A stretch of DNA of 64,000 bases from Protea cynaroides (lineage: Eukaryota > Streptophyta > Magnoliopsida > Proteales > Proteaceae): contig CM053265.1 in the NCBI GenBank assembly GCA_028583415.1, positions 24,126,830 through 24,190,829 on the forward strand, in the 5' to 3' direction. Below are positions 25,177 to 37,220 of the stretch, piece after piece (position 1 is the first letter of the stretch; every line of letters begins with the position of its first letter). The position numbers and the translations under genes are program-made. The notes under the pieces were generated by a model. That model did no database searches, had not been told where the DNA came from, and was given only the letters and a program-made list of their open reading frames with translations.

Positions 25177-26300
25177 ATGGAGTTCGTGGAAGGAAAGATA
25201 GAGGAAGAGAAGGTGCTTGGGGGATTGGTGTTTCCAAAGACACTGTATCCTCCAAAGGACGGATTTGGGAGAGAGTATGGAGTGAGTGAATTGGTAGAGA
25301 TGGTGAGAGAGAAACAGGAATGGCTGAGTCGGCTGCTGCAACGACATACAGCAGTTCTGTTGAGGGGATTTGGGATTCGTTCGGCTGAAGAGTTTGGGAA
25401 AGTGGTGGAAGCGTTTGGATGGGAGGAGATGGAGTACCAAGGGGTTACATCTCGCCTTAAGGTTGCTGATAGGGTCTACTCCGCCAATGAAGCTCCTCTT
25501 CACAAGCTTATCAACTTCCATCACGAGATGGCCCTGGTCAGCTCTCTCTCTCTCTCTCTCTCTCTCTTTCTGGAATTGGGAGCAGATCGGTCAAATCGGC
25601 CTATCCGAATATGTATCGATCGTGACTGATCTCTATTCCGGCCGATAGGATCCAGCTATTCGAGGGCCTATTTGACTGATTCTGCTGACATGATAGATCT
25701 AACATGAATCTCACTTAACGGAACCAGTCGACTCAGTTTGTTTTTGGTGGACTCATAAAACACACATGACAGCGAGCGACAAAGGTTCGGTTCGGCCCTG
25801 CTAGTAAGCCCAGCCTATGCTGTGATTGGGCAAACCTAAATCTGTAGTAGTAATTTATATATTTTTTTCACAAGCCCATGAAAGCTCTTAGTTTAGGACT
25901 ACGCATAGTTTTAATGATAGTTGGTAGATAAGTCATTCACTCTCATTATTGTTATTAAATATATGGAATATTACAGCTACCTCTTCTCACGTTGCCCGAA
26001 TTACAATTGTCTCCCAAATATTCTCAAAAATTACAACTGTCCCATTCTTTTCTAACGGTGTTAAACTTAACTTGCAATAGACAATTATAGCCCTTTCCTT
26101 TATCTTTTGTAATTTCTGGCTTCAATTTGTTTGGGTTCCAATATCCTCTTTCCCTTTTTCTTCCATTAAGGCATTAACGGTGTACAGAAGATTGCTTTGA
26201 TGAAAATTGAAGGCCTATTACTCGTACAAATCATTGCATATTCTCAAGAAAACTTCAGTTCAGTATCCATTGGTTTATGAAGCTATTGCGGGCACATAAC

Positions 26301-26341
<41 letters not shown>

Positions 26342-28239
26342 GTAGGTTACCCTAGTTTAAGTTTGTGATTTTAGATAAATCAACCTGAAGGGTCCGTGGG
26401 ATCAAGACCAGATCTAACCTTGTCGGGCTATTTGGAAGTGAAATTGCAAATTATGAAGTTAATTGAGTTCCAGCGACTCACTCATGGTTGGTGATCGTCC
26501 GGCTTTTGCCCTTCATTCAACAATAACGGCTTCTTGACATGTAGAACTTCTCCCATCAGTTTCAAACTTTAGATTACAACTAATCTCTCTTTTTTCTTCA
26601 AGAATTCAATTTATCTACCTATCAGTTAATCCAAAGTGCAAAACCAAAACTAAAATTTATCAAAGAGTCCCTGATTCTGTTTTGTATGTATTTCTTCTAA
26701 ATGATAATGGTTTATAGCAGGATCAAACTTTGGCTCAGTGTAACAGCTCACGGAGAAATTGAAAACTGAGCCGCAGAACATCGTCTAGATCTCAAGTAGC
26801 AAAACCCTAAATAAAAAAAAAACGAAGAAATCGAAGAGAAAAACACAAGGAGGTAGATGTAATGGAGTTAGTTTGGTCATTAGAAAATTATTGACCATAA
26901 ACCGTCAGCATCTAACAGAATATACCTTAAGACATGGATTTAGTTATAATTTAATAGTCGTTGTAATGGAGATATTCATAATTGTTGAGAACATTTGGGA
27001 GGCAGTTGTAATTTGGGCAAACATTAGGGGAAGCAACTGTAATTGACCCTTAAATTTAAGATCAATCTATGCTTAAAAAGGTGCTTTTGACTTCTTCTCG
27101 AAATTATGAGGCTTCTTATGAAGCATGCAAGTGCTAAGCTATTGGATCAATGGTACAAAATTCCATAGAACATTTTAATATTTGAAAATTTTGTTAGATT
27201 TATTTGACACTTTTACTTGGAAATTTGTTTGAATGAAGATCAAGCAATTCCCTTCCAAGATATTTTTCTTCTGTGCTCAACCATCTCCAGAAGGCGGCGA
27301 GACATCGATAGTGCCTAGCCACATTATCGTAGACAAGATGGAAAAAAGAGTGCCCGAATTCGTGACAAATTTATCAGAAATGGGTTGTGTCATTCGGCGA
27401 AGTCTTCCGAAAGAAATTGACGATGGTGCCATCACTAGCAAGACATGGAAATGTTTTCTACAAACAGAAGACAAAGATGTAGCAAAACAGAGGTACATTT
27501 AGACTTGTAGTTATTACTTTGTAACGAAAAATGAGTTTCTCTACATGGCCCACCACGAAGGCTATCTAGAGGCTTAAATATCTGCTAGACCTCCAATGGT
27601 ATCCTATTCATGTATCAGGTTTCAAGTCCAACAAAGTTGGCAACGAATGGTGGTGTACACCAAATTTAACATGAGAGCAATCCAATGCATTCCCTATATA
27701 CCTAACACTCCGAATCTTCATACTGCCCTTCTACGTGGCAATGAGGAGGTGTGCTCCCAAGCAAAACCTTAGGCAGGTCGTGTGGAGAAACATTTTTCTT
27801 CAAAATTTCAATAGAGTTTGGATTTTTTTTTTTTTTTTTTTTTTTGGGGGGGGGGGGGGGGGGTTAAGTTTGGAATTTATTTTGATGTGGGTTTTCTTAC
27901 AGGGCCCAACAAAGGCTACCTTGTTGCTCGATAAACTTCAATAAGGATGGGAGTGCAGAACTTATGTATGGACCCATGAATCCGGTCAGAGTATTTGGAG
28001 AAAGGAAGGTCTGGTTTAATTCCATCTTAGGTTATGAGGAAGACTTCATTTTCACCTTTGGGGATGGAAGTGCTTTTCCTTCCAAAGCCTTAGATACTTA
28101 CAGACAAATCTTGAATGAGAATTGTGTTGATATCAAGTGGCAAAAGGGAGATATCATGTTGCTTGATAACCTATGTACTCAACATGCTAGGCGTCCTGGA
28201 AAGCCGCCACGTGTTGTATTGGTGTCGGTGTGTAAATAA
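25177..28239 (+). CDS. TauD/clavaminate synthase-like Fe(II)/2-oxoglutarate oxygenase, three exons
   Basis: Exons 25177-25536, 27239-27492 and 27903-28239 join in frame to 316 residues, close to the about 330 of the Arabidopsis At3g21360 protein it resembles. Exon 1 holds RHTAVLLRGFG and the metal-binding FHHEMAL (His-x-Glu). Exon 2 has KIFFFCAQPSPEGGETSIVPSH. Exon 3 has GPMNPVRVFGERKVWFNS, FTFGDGSAFPS, KGDIMLLDNLCTQHARRP (distal His, then the 2-oxoglutarate Arg) and ends RVVLVSVCK. Splice sites are GT-AG, phases 0 and 2. The family is predicted to use iron and 2-oxoglutarate to oxidise a small molecule; substrate unknown. The ATG follows a (GA)n leader at 25150-25169. AATAAA-like signals lie at the stop and near 28304. 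Intron 1 (1.7 kb) starts 4 bp before a (TC)n run. No disabling change seen; all iron ligands are kept. Confidence 0.85.
25537..27238 (+). other. Intron 1 of the oxygenase gene, with microsatellites
   Basis: 1702 bp, GT donor GTCAGC and acceptor TGAATGAAG. It contains (TC)n at 25541-25567, directly after the donor, and (GA)n at 26308-26335. No other gene was seen inside. Confidence 0.75.
27823..27863 (+). repeat. T23-G18 homopolymer pair in intron 2
   Basis: About 23 T followed directly by about 18 G, 40 bp before the exon 3 acceptor at 27901. The G run lies between polypyrimidine tract and acceptor, an unusual place. Assembly error in the run length is possible. Confidence 0.9.
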
Positions 28240-30047
28240 AGTATGTTTTGACATGGATTCAAAGGATTAGTGTGCCGTCAAGGAAACATTACAACACTCC
28301 TTTGGAAAATAAAAATAAATATCTATTTGAAGGGAAAATGAGAGATATTTTGTTCTAGCACAAAGAATTATTTTATTTCTGTATCCCATAGAATTTCCAT
28401 GATACATCATAACAATCATTTACTGGATTTAATGATTCCTAAGAGAGGATTCATCTTTTTAACTTTAACTATATTGGTTTGACCATTTGAGCTGTTAATG
28501 GTAATCAAGAGATTAACAAATACAAAGAGGAAAGGACAAACAAGAATTGGATGGACCCCTCTACCATATCTATACAAATAGAATAGCCCATTTATATAGA
28601 ATGGTAAAAGGGGCCCTATGATCGATGATCATAGAGATCAATAGAAAAATGGAGGGATATTTTGATCCTTACCAACGTGATCCATTTTAGATTAGTCCAG
28701 AAAATGAACTCTAGATCTGGTTTTTCTTGTTTATTTGTATACTTATTAGATAGATTTTGACACTTGCATACTTGTCCTTTTCTTTTTTTTTGGGGGGAAA
28801 ATTTCACACAATTTCCTTGTACACTGCCTTAAAGGCATTCTGCCCCCGAGTTCGTAGTTAATTACACGAATCTCCATTAATTTGTTAACTAAGTATCATA
28901 CAGACCTTGTTTGTTATGACCGGTGTGTTACTGATGGCGTGGCCTCCTCTATAATTTCTTATTGCCAAAATTGCCCTTGTATCCGTGTTAAGTTATCATT
29001 TTACCTTTGAAATCTGCTTAACGATTTGCAAAGCTTTGAAGACTTCTGAGGTAGAGTTCAACTGTTTTCTTCCTTGCTGATCATTGTGTTCTTCAGCACA
29101 CAAAAGAGAGAGAAAGAAGAGAAGAGAGGACAGACATCCCTTCACCGACCAAACTTACACCCTTTCTTGTAGCAATAGCTCACGGTCCACACTCCTGCCT
29201 TGCAAGTAACACCCTATTCTAGTATCATCTCGTACAATCATTCCCAAGGTGGGGACTAGGGAGGGAGAAAACAGAAACCAGGAGGAAGTTATATGTTACC
29301 GGCAAGTGTTAACAGTTGCAGACTTGCAATCATTGTGAAGGACGCCAATTCTTGGAAATTTCAGATTTCACTAGTCGATGGTTAACGAGAAACAATGTTA
29401 GTTTTGTGTTTTAATAAATGTATGAAACATCAAAATCCTTCTCAGCATTGAAGAAATCAAAACCAGTGAGTTTGTTGTTGAAATTGATGAATCCCTCCCC
29501 CAACATCTCCAACGGGTTGAGTTTGCGAACTCGTGAGTTTGAAGGAGTTATAGAATGTTGATTTTGTTTAAACCGTATCCCGTGTTACCCAAGTTCTACC
29601 TTGAGCAAAATCTGAATCCCCCTATGGGACAAAATATGTGGTTTTGCAATCAATCACAACGATTTGCAAGCGGGAGGCCCCCCTCTTGGGTTTTATGTCT
29701 ATAGCTGCTCTTCTTTACCTGAACTTCGGTGATAGGGTCGCATTCCCAATTCTACAGCTAGCAAGAATGAATTTTTTGGTATCAATGACACCCAATTTGT
29801 CCTCAATAATGATAACAATGAGCAAATGATATATTATGTTAATGAGTGGAACTCGTATTGCGTTGACGAAGGAGATTATAGGGGCATTTCTAGGTATACA
29901 GTTTTTGAGATGCTCAAGAAAGGACCTCAGATGGGGATGATTGTTTGTCGAACATGGGAATTTAGGGATGGTCATCATGATGATGCTCTTCAGATCAACC
30001 TAGGTATGATCTCAGTGAATAATGAAAAGTCATCTATGTTAGATTTA
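28240..30047. other. Intergenic region with one unassigned reading frame
   Basis: AT-rich spacer after the oxygenase gene. A frame at 29826-30062 (IYYVNEWNSYCVDEGDYRG..., then CRTWEFRDGHHDDALQINLG) looks less random than its surroundings. It is cut at 30048 by the LTR start and could be the end of a host exon or a transposon relic. I do not recognise it. Confidence 0.35.
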
Positions 30048-30471
30048 TGTGGAATTAATTAATTATCTAAACTAATTAATTCAGTGGGAATCTGATTGAT
30101 GCGATATAACCGGTTTGATTTGGTTCATCATACGGTATGAGATAGGTTTGGTAACCATAATTCTATTGTGGAAAGGGTTTTAGGGTTACATCTGTATTCT
30201 ATAAATACAGGGTTAGAGTCCCCACAACCACAGTTAATCAGTTCTCTGCATCCATTAGCAAGAGACGTCAGGATATCCTCTGGAGGCTGTGGAAGACTGT
30301 AGCCGAGGGATTTCGATCAAAGATTGGAGCATTGTGGAGCGTATGAAAATTAATCTCTTCACAGACAGGTATGTTTTTATAATAATTGTTTATGACTCTA
30401 TTGTGTTCTAGGGCTACTGTATGGATGGAGAATGAGTTTCTTGGAAACCCTAAACTTATAATTTTCTAACA
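30048..30471 (+). repeat. Ty1/copia-type LTR (424 bp), 5' LTR
   Basis: It starts TGTGGAATTAATTAATT and ends ATTTTCTAACA, with TATA box TATAAATA at 30200-30207. It is followed after two bases by a tRNA-iMet PBS. LTR length and end sequences fit copia elements, but no pol of this element was found in the window, so the superfamily is inferred. Confidence 0.7.
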
Positions 30472-30473
30472 GT

Positions 30474-30485
30474 TGGTATCAGAGC
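30474..30485 (+). other. Primer-binding site, initiator tRNA-Met
   Basis: TGGTATCAGAGC directly after the LTR end TAACA-GT. It identifies the upstream LTR as a 5' LTR in plus orientation. Confidence 0.85.
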
Positions 30486-30810
30486 CAACCATACAGACCT
30501 AGAATCAATGGAGATTGATTATAAAGACTGATAATGAATGGTCAAATTAAAAGAGAATTTTTCCCAAGTTTTGGATCGAATCTCGATCAGATCTGTCGGA
30601 GATTTCCATAGACGAAAATTTTTTTCGACCGACAAAATAAATCAAGTTATATACCATTGGAAAGGTCTCGAAGAGCCGGCGTTGGCTGCCGGACGCGCCG
30701 GCAATCGCTGGCGGAATCCACGAGTGAGATCCACTCGCGGGGGGAGAAAAAAAAAAAAAAGGCCTGACGGCACCGAGTCATCGTCGGGTCGGTCGGGCCG
30801 AATCTTTTCT

Positions 30811-31042
30811 TAATTCAGAGGTGAATAGGGAACAATAATTGGATTTGCCTAGGGACTGAATCTTTCCTTAATTCAAAGGTGAACAGGAAACAATAATTGA
30901 GTTTGCCTAGAGGAATCTCTCCTAAAGTTAGAGGTGAATCGAGAAGGTGATTGGATTTGCCTAGGGGCTGAATCTTTCCTTAATTTAGAGATGAATTGAT
31001 AACTTTGATTGGATTTTCCTAGGGGCTAGATCTTTCCTTAAT
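30811..31042 (+). repeat. 58-bp tandem array, left part (about 4 units)
   Basis: Units of the form GAATCTTTCCTTAATTCAGAG, GTGAATCGAGAACAAT, GATTGGATTTGCCTAGGGGCT, with GCCTAGG spaced 53-59 bp. The last unit breaks after TCTTTCCTTAAT. The array continues at 41193-41665. Confidence 0.9.
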
Positions 31043-31259
31043 CCAACTTCGAACCCAACAGTTTTCATATCTCCGTCCAAAACCGACCTGTGAAGCGGGA
31101 GTGCAAGAGTAAGTCAGGTTTAGGCGAGTAAGGAGAGGTCTTTCAAGCGCTTGTTTGGGTCTTCAATACAACCTTCCCTAAAAGTAGAGGTAGGAGATCC
31201 ATTTAACGAATAGGTGGAAAGGGTTTATTTCCCTTTCTCCCATCTGAGGCAGAGCAGAG

Positions 31260-31690
31260 CTATGAAAATGAAAGAATCTTTGGTTTGTCTCCGGCATCAT
31301 TCTCATAGGAGTGGGCAGTTTCGGGTGTTGTGACGCTTTCTGTGGTGTGGCTTTCCAACAATTTCATTGCCTCAGGGACAGTGTCATCCTTGGGACCGGA
31401 TTCGGGGAAAGGCTCCAAAATCGTCTGCAATAGTGCCAGCACGGTCCCCAGACGCTGTATTTTGACTCTGTCTCGCCAACAGGGCCACTTATTTGTTTGG
31501 GCTTGAGAGGACGAGCTCCCTTGCTTCGTCCCTCCTCGCTCCTCTCCTCCCTTCCCCTCCCATCTTGCAGGTAGTATCCAGGTCTCTCCTCAGCTCAGCA
31601 ATCTCGGCCTGGAGTGCTCTCTCTCGCTCGGCCGAAGTTGCTGTGACAGTCGCTAGCTCCTCCTGCAACCTAACTTCTGACTTGAACACG
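31260..31690 (-). other. Coiled-coil-like frames in the organelle block, origin unknown
   Basis: The minus frame at 31489-31689 reads LQEELATVTATSAERERALQAEIAELRRDLD, with regular heptad spacing. The frame at 31260-31442 (LLESHTTESVTTPETAHS) is hydrophilic. Such segments occur in plant transposon accessory proteins. I could not assign a family, and they may be nuclear sequence previously captured by the mitochondrion. Confidence 0.3.
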
Positions 31691-32639
31691 ACTTGGAGAA
31701 AGCCACCTTGTAAGTATTCATTCTCCCCACTGACTATTGATCAACTAAAGTAAGAATCTCTATCTGTGTCCCAACCCAAAAGGGTATTTCTTTGGCCAGA
31801 CTCGATGACTATCCCGGTTGGGCATTTTTTAGTGAGGCGACCGGAGGGAGGCTACCTTTAGCTCATTACCTGATTTTGTATCGAACTTAAGATCAGACTG
31901 AACGGTGGTCACGCTTTCCGGTCTACCGTGACCCTCCGCCCACAAGAAGCGGATAACGTAATCTCGTTCCATTATTGGTGGTCCTTGATCTTCCCTCCTG
32001 CTTCCGCAGTGTCGATTACTAAAGCTATTCCCTGGTGCATGCATTTGAATCGCGAATTGTTTCGTGATACCGATTGTCAGCGTAGTGTGTATTTGATGTA
32101 TGGGCTTATGGATATGGTGAACGTGATTCTGTACGAATCGAGGCTAGAATAGTTTCCGGCAAGAGCGGATTCAAACAAAAAAGTTCCGAGTACGGATTGA
32201 CGGATGAATCCCGACTTACTAATTAGCTACCGAAACACTCTCTAGACAACGGATTTCTTCGACGTGTGTATCCTACTCTCAAAACCCAACCTCAGGTTCC
32301 CTCTCTTCATCTTTTCCGTTTTGGTTTGGTGGAAACATGCCCAACTTATGAGGAATTCCGACGTTGGTCTCTAACTATAAAAGTAAATGCTTGAGCTTGA
32401 GAAGCTTCTGGGCCAGTAGGCCCGTCAAACTCACTGGGATTAGCGTATTGAACTAGACGAAACAACAAGCGATTAGGACAAGAGGCTTTGAAAAAGCTCT
32501 TGATCCGATAAAGAAGGGCCAACTAAATACGAAGATCGAGATTGAAAGCCCTCCCCTCCTTCGTTATAGGCCTTATGAAACCAACCGAAAGCAGCCTTTG
32601 GTGCTCCGGACTCGCTGCAGGGAAAAGGTCTTTTTGGCT

Positions 32640-33030
32640 GATTGCCGGCGCCCATGGATGCCCGGGCATTGAGAAGGAAGGACGCTTTCATAGGCGAAAG
32701 GCCATGGGAAGATACCGCCATAGTGGAGTGGCCTACACCAAAGTCTCTTACGGAAGTTCGAAGCCGGTTCCATGTTTCCCCCGAATTTCATCAGTTCCAG
32801 GCTCAAGTGGCCCACAGCCCGGATCAAAATATTGGGGCGACGGCTATCCAATCTCTCCGGAGCGCTCCCCTGACCTAAGCCCCAGGCATCCGGTTACCGC
32901 TCGTTTTAGGGAAGCATTAAAGGAAGTAGTGGCCTAGGCGAAACCCATGTGCGTACGAACAATGTCGCTGAATACGAAGCTTGCATTGCTGGCCTGAGAG
33001 CAGCCCAGGAGCTTCCGAAAATAGCTAAAG
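32640..33030 (+). pseudogene. Ty3/gypsy RT-RNase H scraps inside the mitochondrial-type block
   Basis: The translation IVEWPTPKSLTEVRSRF at about 32715-32765 matches the RT/RNase H junction motif of gypsy pol. The segment NNVAEYEACIAGLRAAQEL at about 32960-33017 matches the RNase H motif of Tat-type elements. The frame changes between them, so this is a rearranged relic. Confidence 0.6.
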
Positions 33031-33252
33031 CTGACGCGCACGGATTCAGACCCATACACAGCACCCGAAACAACGTTGTTTCCAAATCAAGTGCTGTAGC
33101 TTGAGGGGCACTCATCTGACCTTCGCTTAGTAGAGCTACCGGCCGTCGGACGACGACCGCTTCTTGTTCTGAAAGCAAAGATTAGGGAAAGAACGTCCGA
33201 TGGATTTTCATAAAGACTATATAAAACTTGAGAATCTAAGAGTTCTCCTTAC

Positions 33253-33319
33253 GGTTGGATCATAGGTGCGATGATTTACTTCACGGGCGAGGTCTCTGGT
33301 TCAAGTCCAGGATGGCCCA
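33253..33319 (+). tRNA. trnI-GAU: Plastid trnI-GAU fragment: intron end and 3' exon only
   Basis: 33285-33319 is the complete 3' exon, from GGGCGAGGTCTCTGG through the T-loop GGTTCAAGTCC to GATGGCCCA. It is preceded from about 33253 by the end of the group II intron (GTAGGTGCGATGATTTACTTCAC-like). The 5' exon and anticodon half are absent, so it cannot make a tRNA. It marks plastid DNA within the block. Confidence 0.85.
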
Positions 33320-36105
33320 GCGCACCACTATTCATCATGTCAAGACGGAATTCCGATTTGTTTTCGAAGGCGATAAAAAAGATTCGAGTGGGTTAGGGTA
33401 GTGTCGAGCAAAGGCTGGGACAATTGCTATCGTGGCCCGCGAGTGATATCTCTCAAGGCAAGTCGCTTGGTATCCTTCACGCTACTGGTATGGCTATCGA
33501 GAGTACCTCACTAATCAATCCCTTTCCCAATATTAGTTTGAACACTTCTGTCCAGAACCTCCCAGTGAACCTAGGGTCGAATTAGCTCCTCCTCCTCCTC
33601 CTTCTCCTCCTTCATCGCACACGCAATGGAGCCGTCGACAGTCAAGTGAAATCCAAACAACTTAACTATCGTAACAACTGACAAACAACAAGACCCGCTC
33701 TTCCATACTTTGGAAGAGGTTGTTGAGATTGTTTTCTCAACGTACATTTTCTTTATATATGATATGACAACTATATGAATTCTAAGACCGACCGGGTCTG
33801 AAGCCGCATAGATGATTAGCTATTGGAATGAGAATGAGGACGATGAACCTGGGAGCTAGACGCTCCCGGATCCGTCCCCCCAGGTAACGTGGTTGGAAAG
33901 GGCTCAAAAGGAATCAAGAACCGGAGTGCAAAAGGGTCTGAAAGAGCTAAATTCAAGATGAGAGCTGCTAGAAGCAGAAGCGCGGAACTAAGAGACTGAA
34001 TTCTCAACCAGCATATGCGATTCATTCCCGTAAAGATTATACCACTGGCATTGACTAAGGAACTGGTGATTATGGATCCGGATCTAAGCGAGGGGTTTAC
34101 TGCACAAGGCCCCTGCAGAGGAAAAGCTTTATCCCAGCGAATAGAAGATGCTCAGCTCCATATTTTAATTTCCCGACTAATAAAAAGTTAGCTTAGGCAA
34201 AAAAAAATTGGCATCGCCGTTTAGGTGAGGCAATGAATATTGTTCAATAGACAGAGAAGACGAGAGAAAGAAAGGACCAATTTCAGGCCCCGGGGCCGGA
34301 ATGCCCAAAAGAAGAATATCCCAAGTCGAAGATGATAGCAATCAAGGAAAGGCCACGATCTCTGTCGATGCAATGCCGATCCCTCCATTCCATCTCTATT
34401 CCTCCGTTCACTTCTCCTTTCGAGGCTTGGCAAGAGCTCCGTTCTGGACGGATACTCGCTCTTCCTCAGCTTGGTAGGCTGAGTTTCATTCCGATATATT
34501 CTTGTACGCTTCTTTCCCGTTGGGGTATGTTTTGTAGGGAAGAACGCCCTTTCTTTCTTCCCGGCTATTCACGCATGAAGATCGTCGTATGTATGCTCGA
34601 CTTCGGTTGCCGGTGCTATAGTTACAGCACCATTCATTTTTGGGCGATACGGAGGGAATGGTTTAGCTCGGTTAACAACTAAGCAATCACGGTAAGGCAA
34701 GACCAACGCATCAGATCATAGGAGGGATCCAGAAGTCGCAAAGAACAACGTCAAAGTTATGAAGAGAACCGGTTCATACATTTTTCACTCCTGGGTTGCT
34801 ATCGGACATCACCTAAGGCCGCGGAGGAGGCCTGAACCAAAAGCTCTTGCTGCTCATTTCGCGGCTGATCTACGACCACCCGCTTTTGGGCGACCCACTC
34901 CTGTTCTAGGCGAACCAGTCGTCCTTTTGTTTCGTATCAAAACCTCACCTCTTTCTGTTGCTGAACACAAGAATTGCGTAGATAGGAGGACGAAACGAAC
35001 CAACCCACTTGTCCTGATCGGAACGATTGAGGGTGATCGAAGTGACCCCTATCTCTTGATTGATCTGATCAGACGCTTGCCTCCATGATTGAGATACCAG
35101 AGGGTATTGATCTCACTACCCGGAAAAGAAAGAAGACGGCCCTTCCAAGCATTTACATATAGTTTACGAGCCATTCGGTCACCTCTCCTATTGAGGAGTC
35201 TTTGGAGCAGCATCTGGAGCTTAGCTTATCACTTCTATTTCTCATTTGTAAGGCCCTTCCCGTCCCTTGAGTGAGTTAGATAGCCCATTCCTTGCTGCTT
35301 GCTTAGTAGCCCTTGACAAGAGAATTTTCGATCTTCCACTAATAAAGGTATCATCACGACCAGGTCTCGGCCCTATACCTAAAAAGGTGAGTGGAAGAGG
35401 CTTATGCCCAAGGCACTCCTTACCCAGCAAGAAAACGGATGCGCTACCGCGCAACGGCTTTCGCGCTAGGCTACATGGGGCGAAGACCTTATAGTACTTC
35501 AAAGAATGGAGTCCCACCGCTGAATCAATCTCTGTCACCTAGAACAAAAGATTTGAACGTCACAAGGGAAACGAAAACCAAGATTTGCTTTATCGGGTAT
35601 CAAACGGGAGCACCCTCGCTTCCTAGCCAACATTCCCTGGGGTAGGCCCTTCTCAAATGATTCTTCCTTTGTTGAGATAGAGTCGACAGACTAAGCACCA
35701 ACTAGATCTCCTATGGAGCGAATTAAAAACCCTCATCGCGAATTTCATTTGGGATATCCAAAAAGGATACCAAGGATGGTCGTGGATCAATACAGGATCG
35801 AGAAGAAGGGACTGAATACTTAGTCGCTCAATCACCCAATACACTCGACTTGAGAAGCTTTCGAGTGTCCTCGCCGGAGATTCGACGCACAAGCTCATTT
35901 CGTTGAGCCGGTAGAAGGAGAGGGACGTCCGGCTCTAGACGAAGCTGCGGGGGTTACCGCCACATCCTCTCCCGATTCGAACGACGACGATGGGGGATGA
36001 ATAGAATCTCCTATCATAAAAACTACAACTATCAAATCGAACACTCAGCGATTTAGAATTACGACTCGGTCTTCCCCCTATAATGGGAGGCGTCGCTCCC
36101 GGTCC

Positions 36106-36166
36106 TCAATATGCGTGGATCATACCATTCCTTCCACTTCCAGTTCCTATGTTAATAGGAATGGGA
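36106..36166 (+). pseudogene. ndhF: Plastid ndhF 5' fragment
   Basis: It encodes QYAWIIPFLPLPVPMLIGMG, the N-terminal segment of plastid NADH dehydrogenase-like subunit 5, in frame. The preceding bases do not match the normal ndhF start and homology stops after about 60 bp. It is a short plastid scrap, not a gene. Confidence 0.75.
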
Positions 36167-37150
36167 GTCATATCGGAAAGGATGCCTCTCCGAAAAAAGG
36201 GATCGAGAAGCCGAGGACCAGTCCCCTAGGCAACTTTCAGTAATAAGACCGAAGAAATGGGCGAGGTAACCTCATTCCCCATTTTCCCGATTAGGCAACT
36301 CAACTAGACAGGTGAATCGGCATTGGGTCCGCCAATTTGTCTATTCAGAATCTTTCTCAATTCTGGTGTTTCATACCACATGCCCATTTTTGTTATTTAG
36401 CGGAGGAAACTATACTTTTTACCATGCCACTTTATTTTGGAGCACCTCGGGTGAAGAACGCTCCGCCCGGGAGAACGCTATTGTTATCGTAGATAAACCA
36501 TTATAATGGGAAAAGGCTGCCATAACCTTGCCTTCATGGTTTCTGAAAACACCACCACCTCCCCTGAATTTCGTCGGGAGATAGATCCTGCTTTAGCCAA
36601 ATCATCAGCCACCCCAATCCGATGATCCAGAGCGGCGGGTGGGGAAGTCCAGTAGCCAAAAGATATGAACCAACTTCTGTTTTTCCGCCGGACCACGCTG
36701 AAGACCTCCTGACAATCAGCATCGAGCATAGTGCATTCTCTTCCTTGGTTAATCCGATGAAAGCTTCAAGCTAGGAGCCAACCTTCCGTCAAGTTATAGT
36801 GTTATGATTTAGTTAGGATCTAGATTCAGCAGGTGCCACACTGCCTTATGCATCAGCGGCATATTCGCGGAGGCTCGTGTAGTTTGTTACGTCAACTCCA
36901 AAAGGATAAGTCGGTCTCAATTAATCCTATTTTTCGTTTTTACCTTAGCGAACTGGCAGGACGCGAAGATCGATTGATCAATATGAATCTCGAGAGTGGA
37001 TGGTTGACCGCCACCCCTCTCAGCCCGGGTCCTTGTACGCTGAAGCTGTCAAGTCCGTACGAGGCGCTGTAAGCGTTTCAGGAGGGCGATTTCCTTTTCG
37101 TGTCGCCCTCTTCCTCGCGTTCCTTGTGTCTATCTTTTCTGAAAGGCCGG

Positions 37151-37220
37151 CTGATCGTAGACCACTCTCTCCCGGTGGTCTACGATCAGCTCGACCACCG
37201 GGAGAGAGTGGTCTACGATC
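37151..37220. repeat. Perfect 28-bp inverted repeat with competing 15-bp hairpin
   Basis: Arm 37153-37180 (GATCGTAGACCACTC...GGTGGTC) is perfectly complementary to 37193-37220, with a 12-nt loop. The first arm alone also folds: CTGATCGTAGACCAC (37151-37165) pairs with GTGGTCTACGATCAG (37175-37189). The two structures exclude each other. Confidence 0.95.

Noticed and set aside
30538..30813. 91-codon frame after the copia-type PBS as a gag gene
   Set aside because: No gag motif; the second half is low-complexity Arg/Lys/Gly around a poly-A run; treated as untranslated interior.
33584..33613. CTCCTCCTC repeat as a functional site
   Set aside because: Short simple repeat without context.
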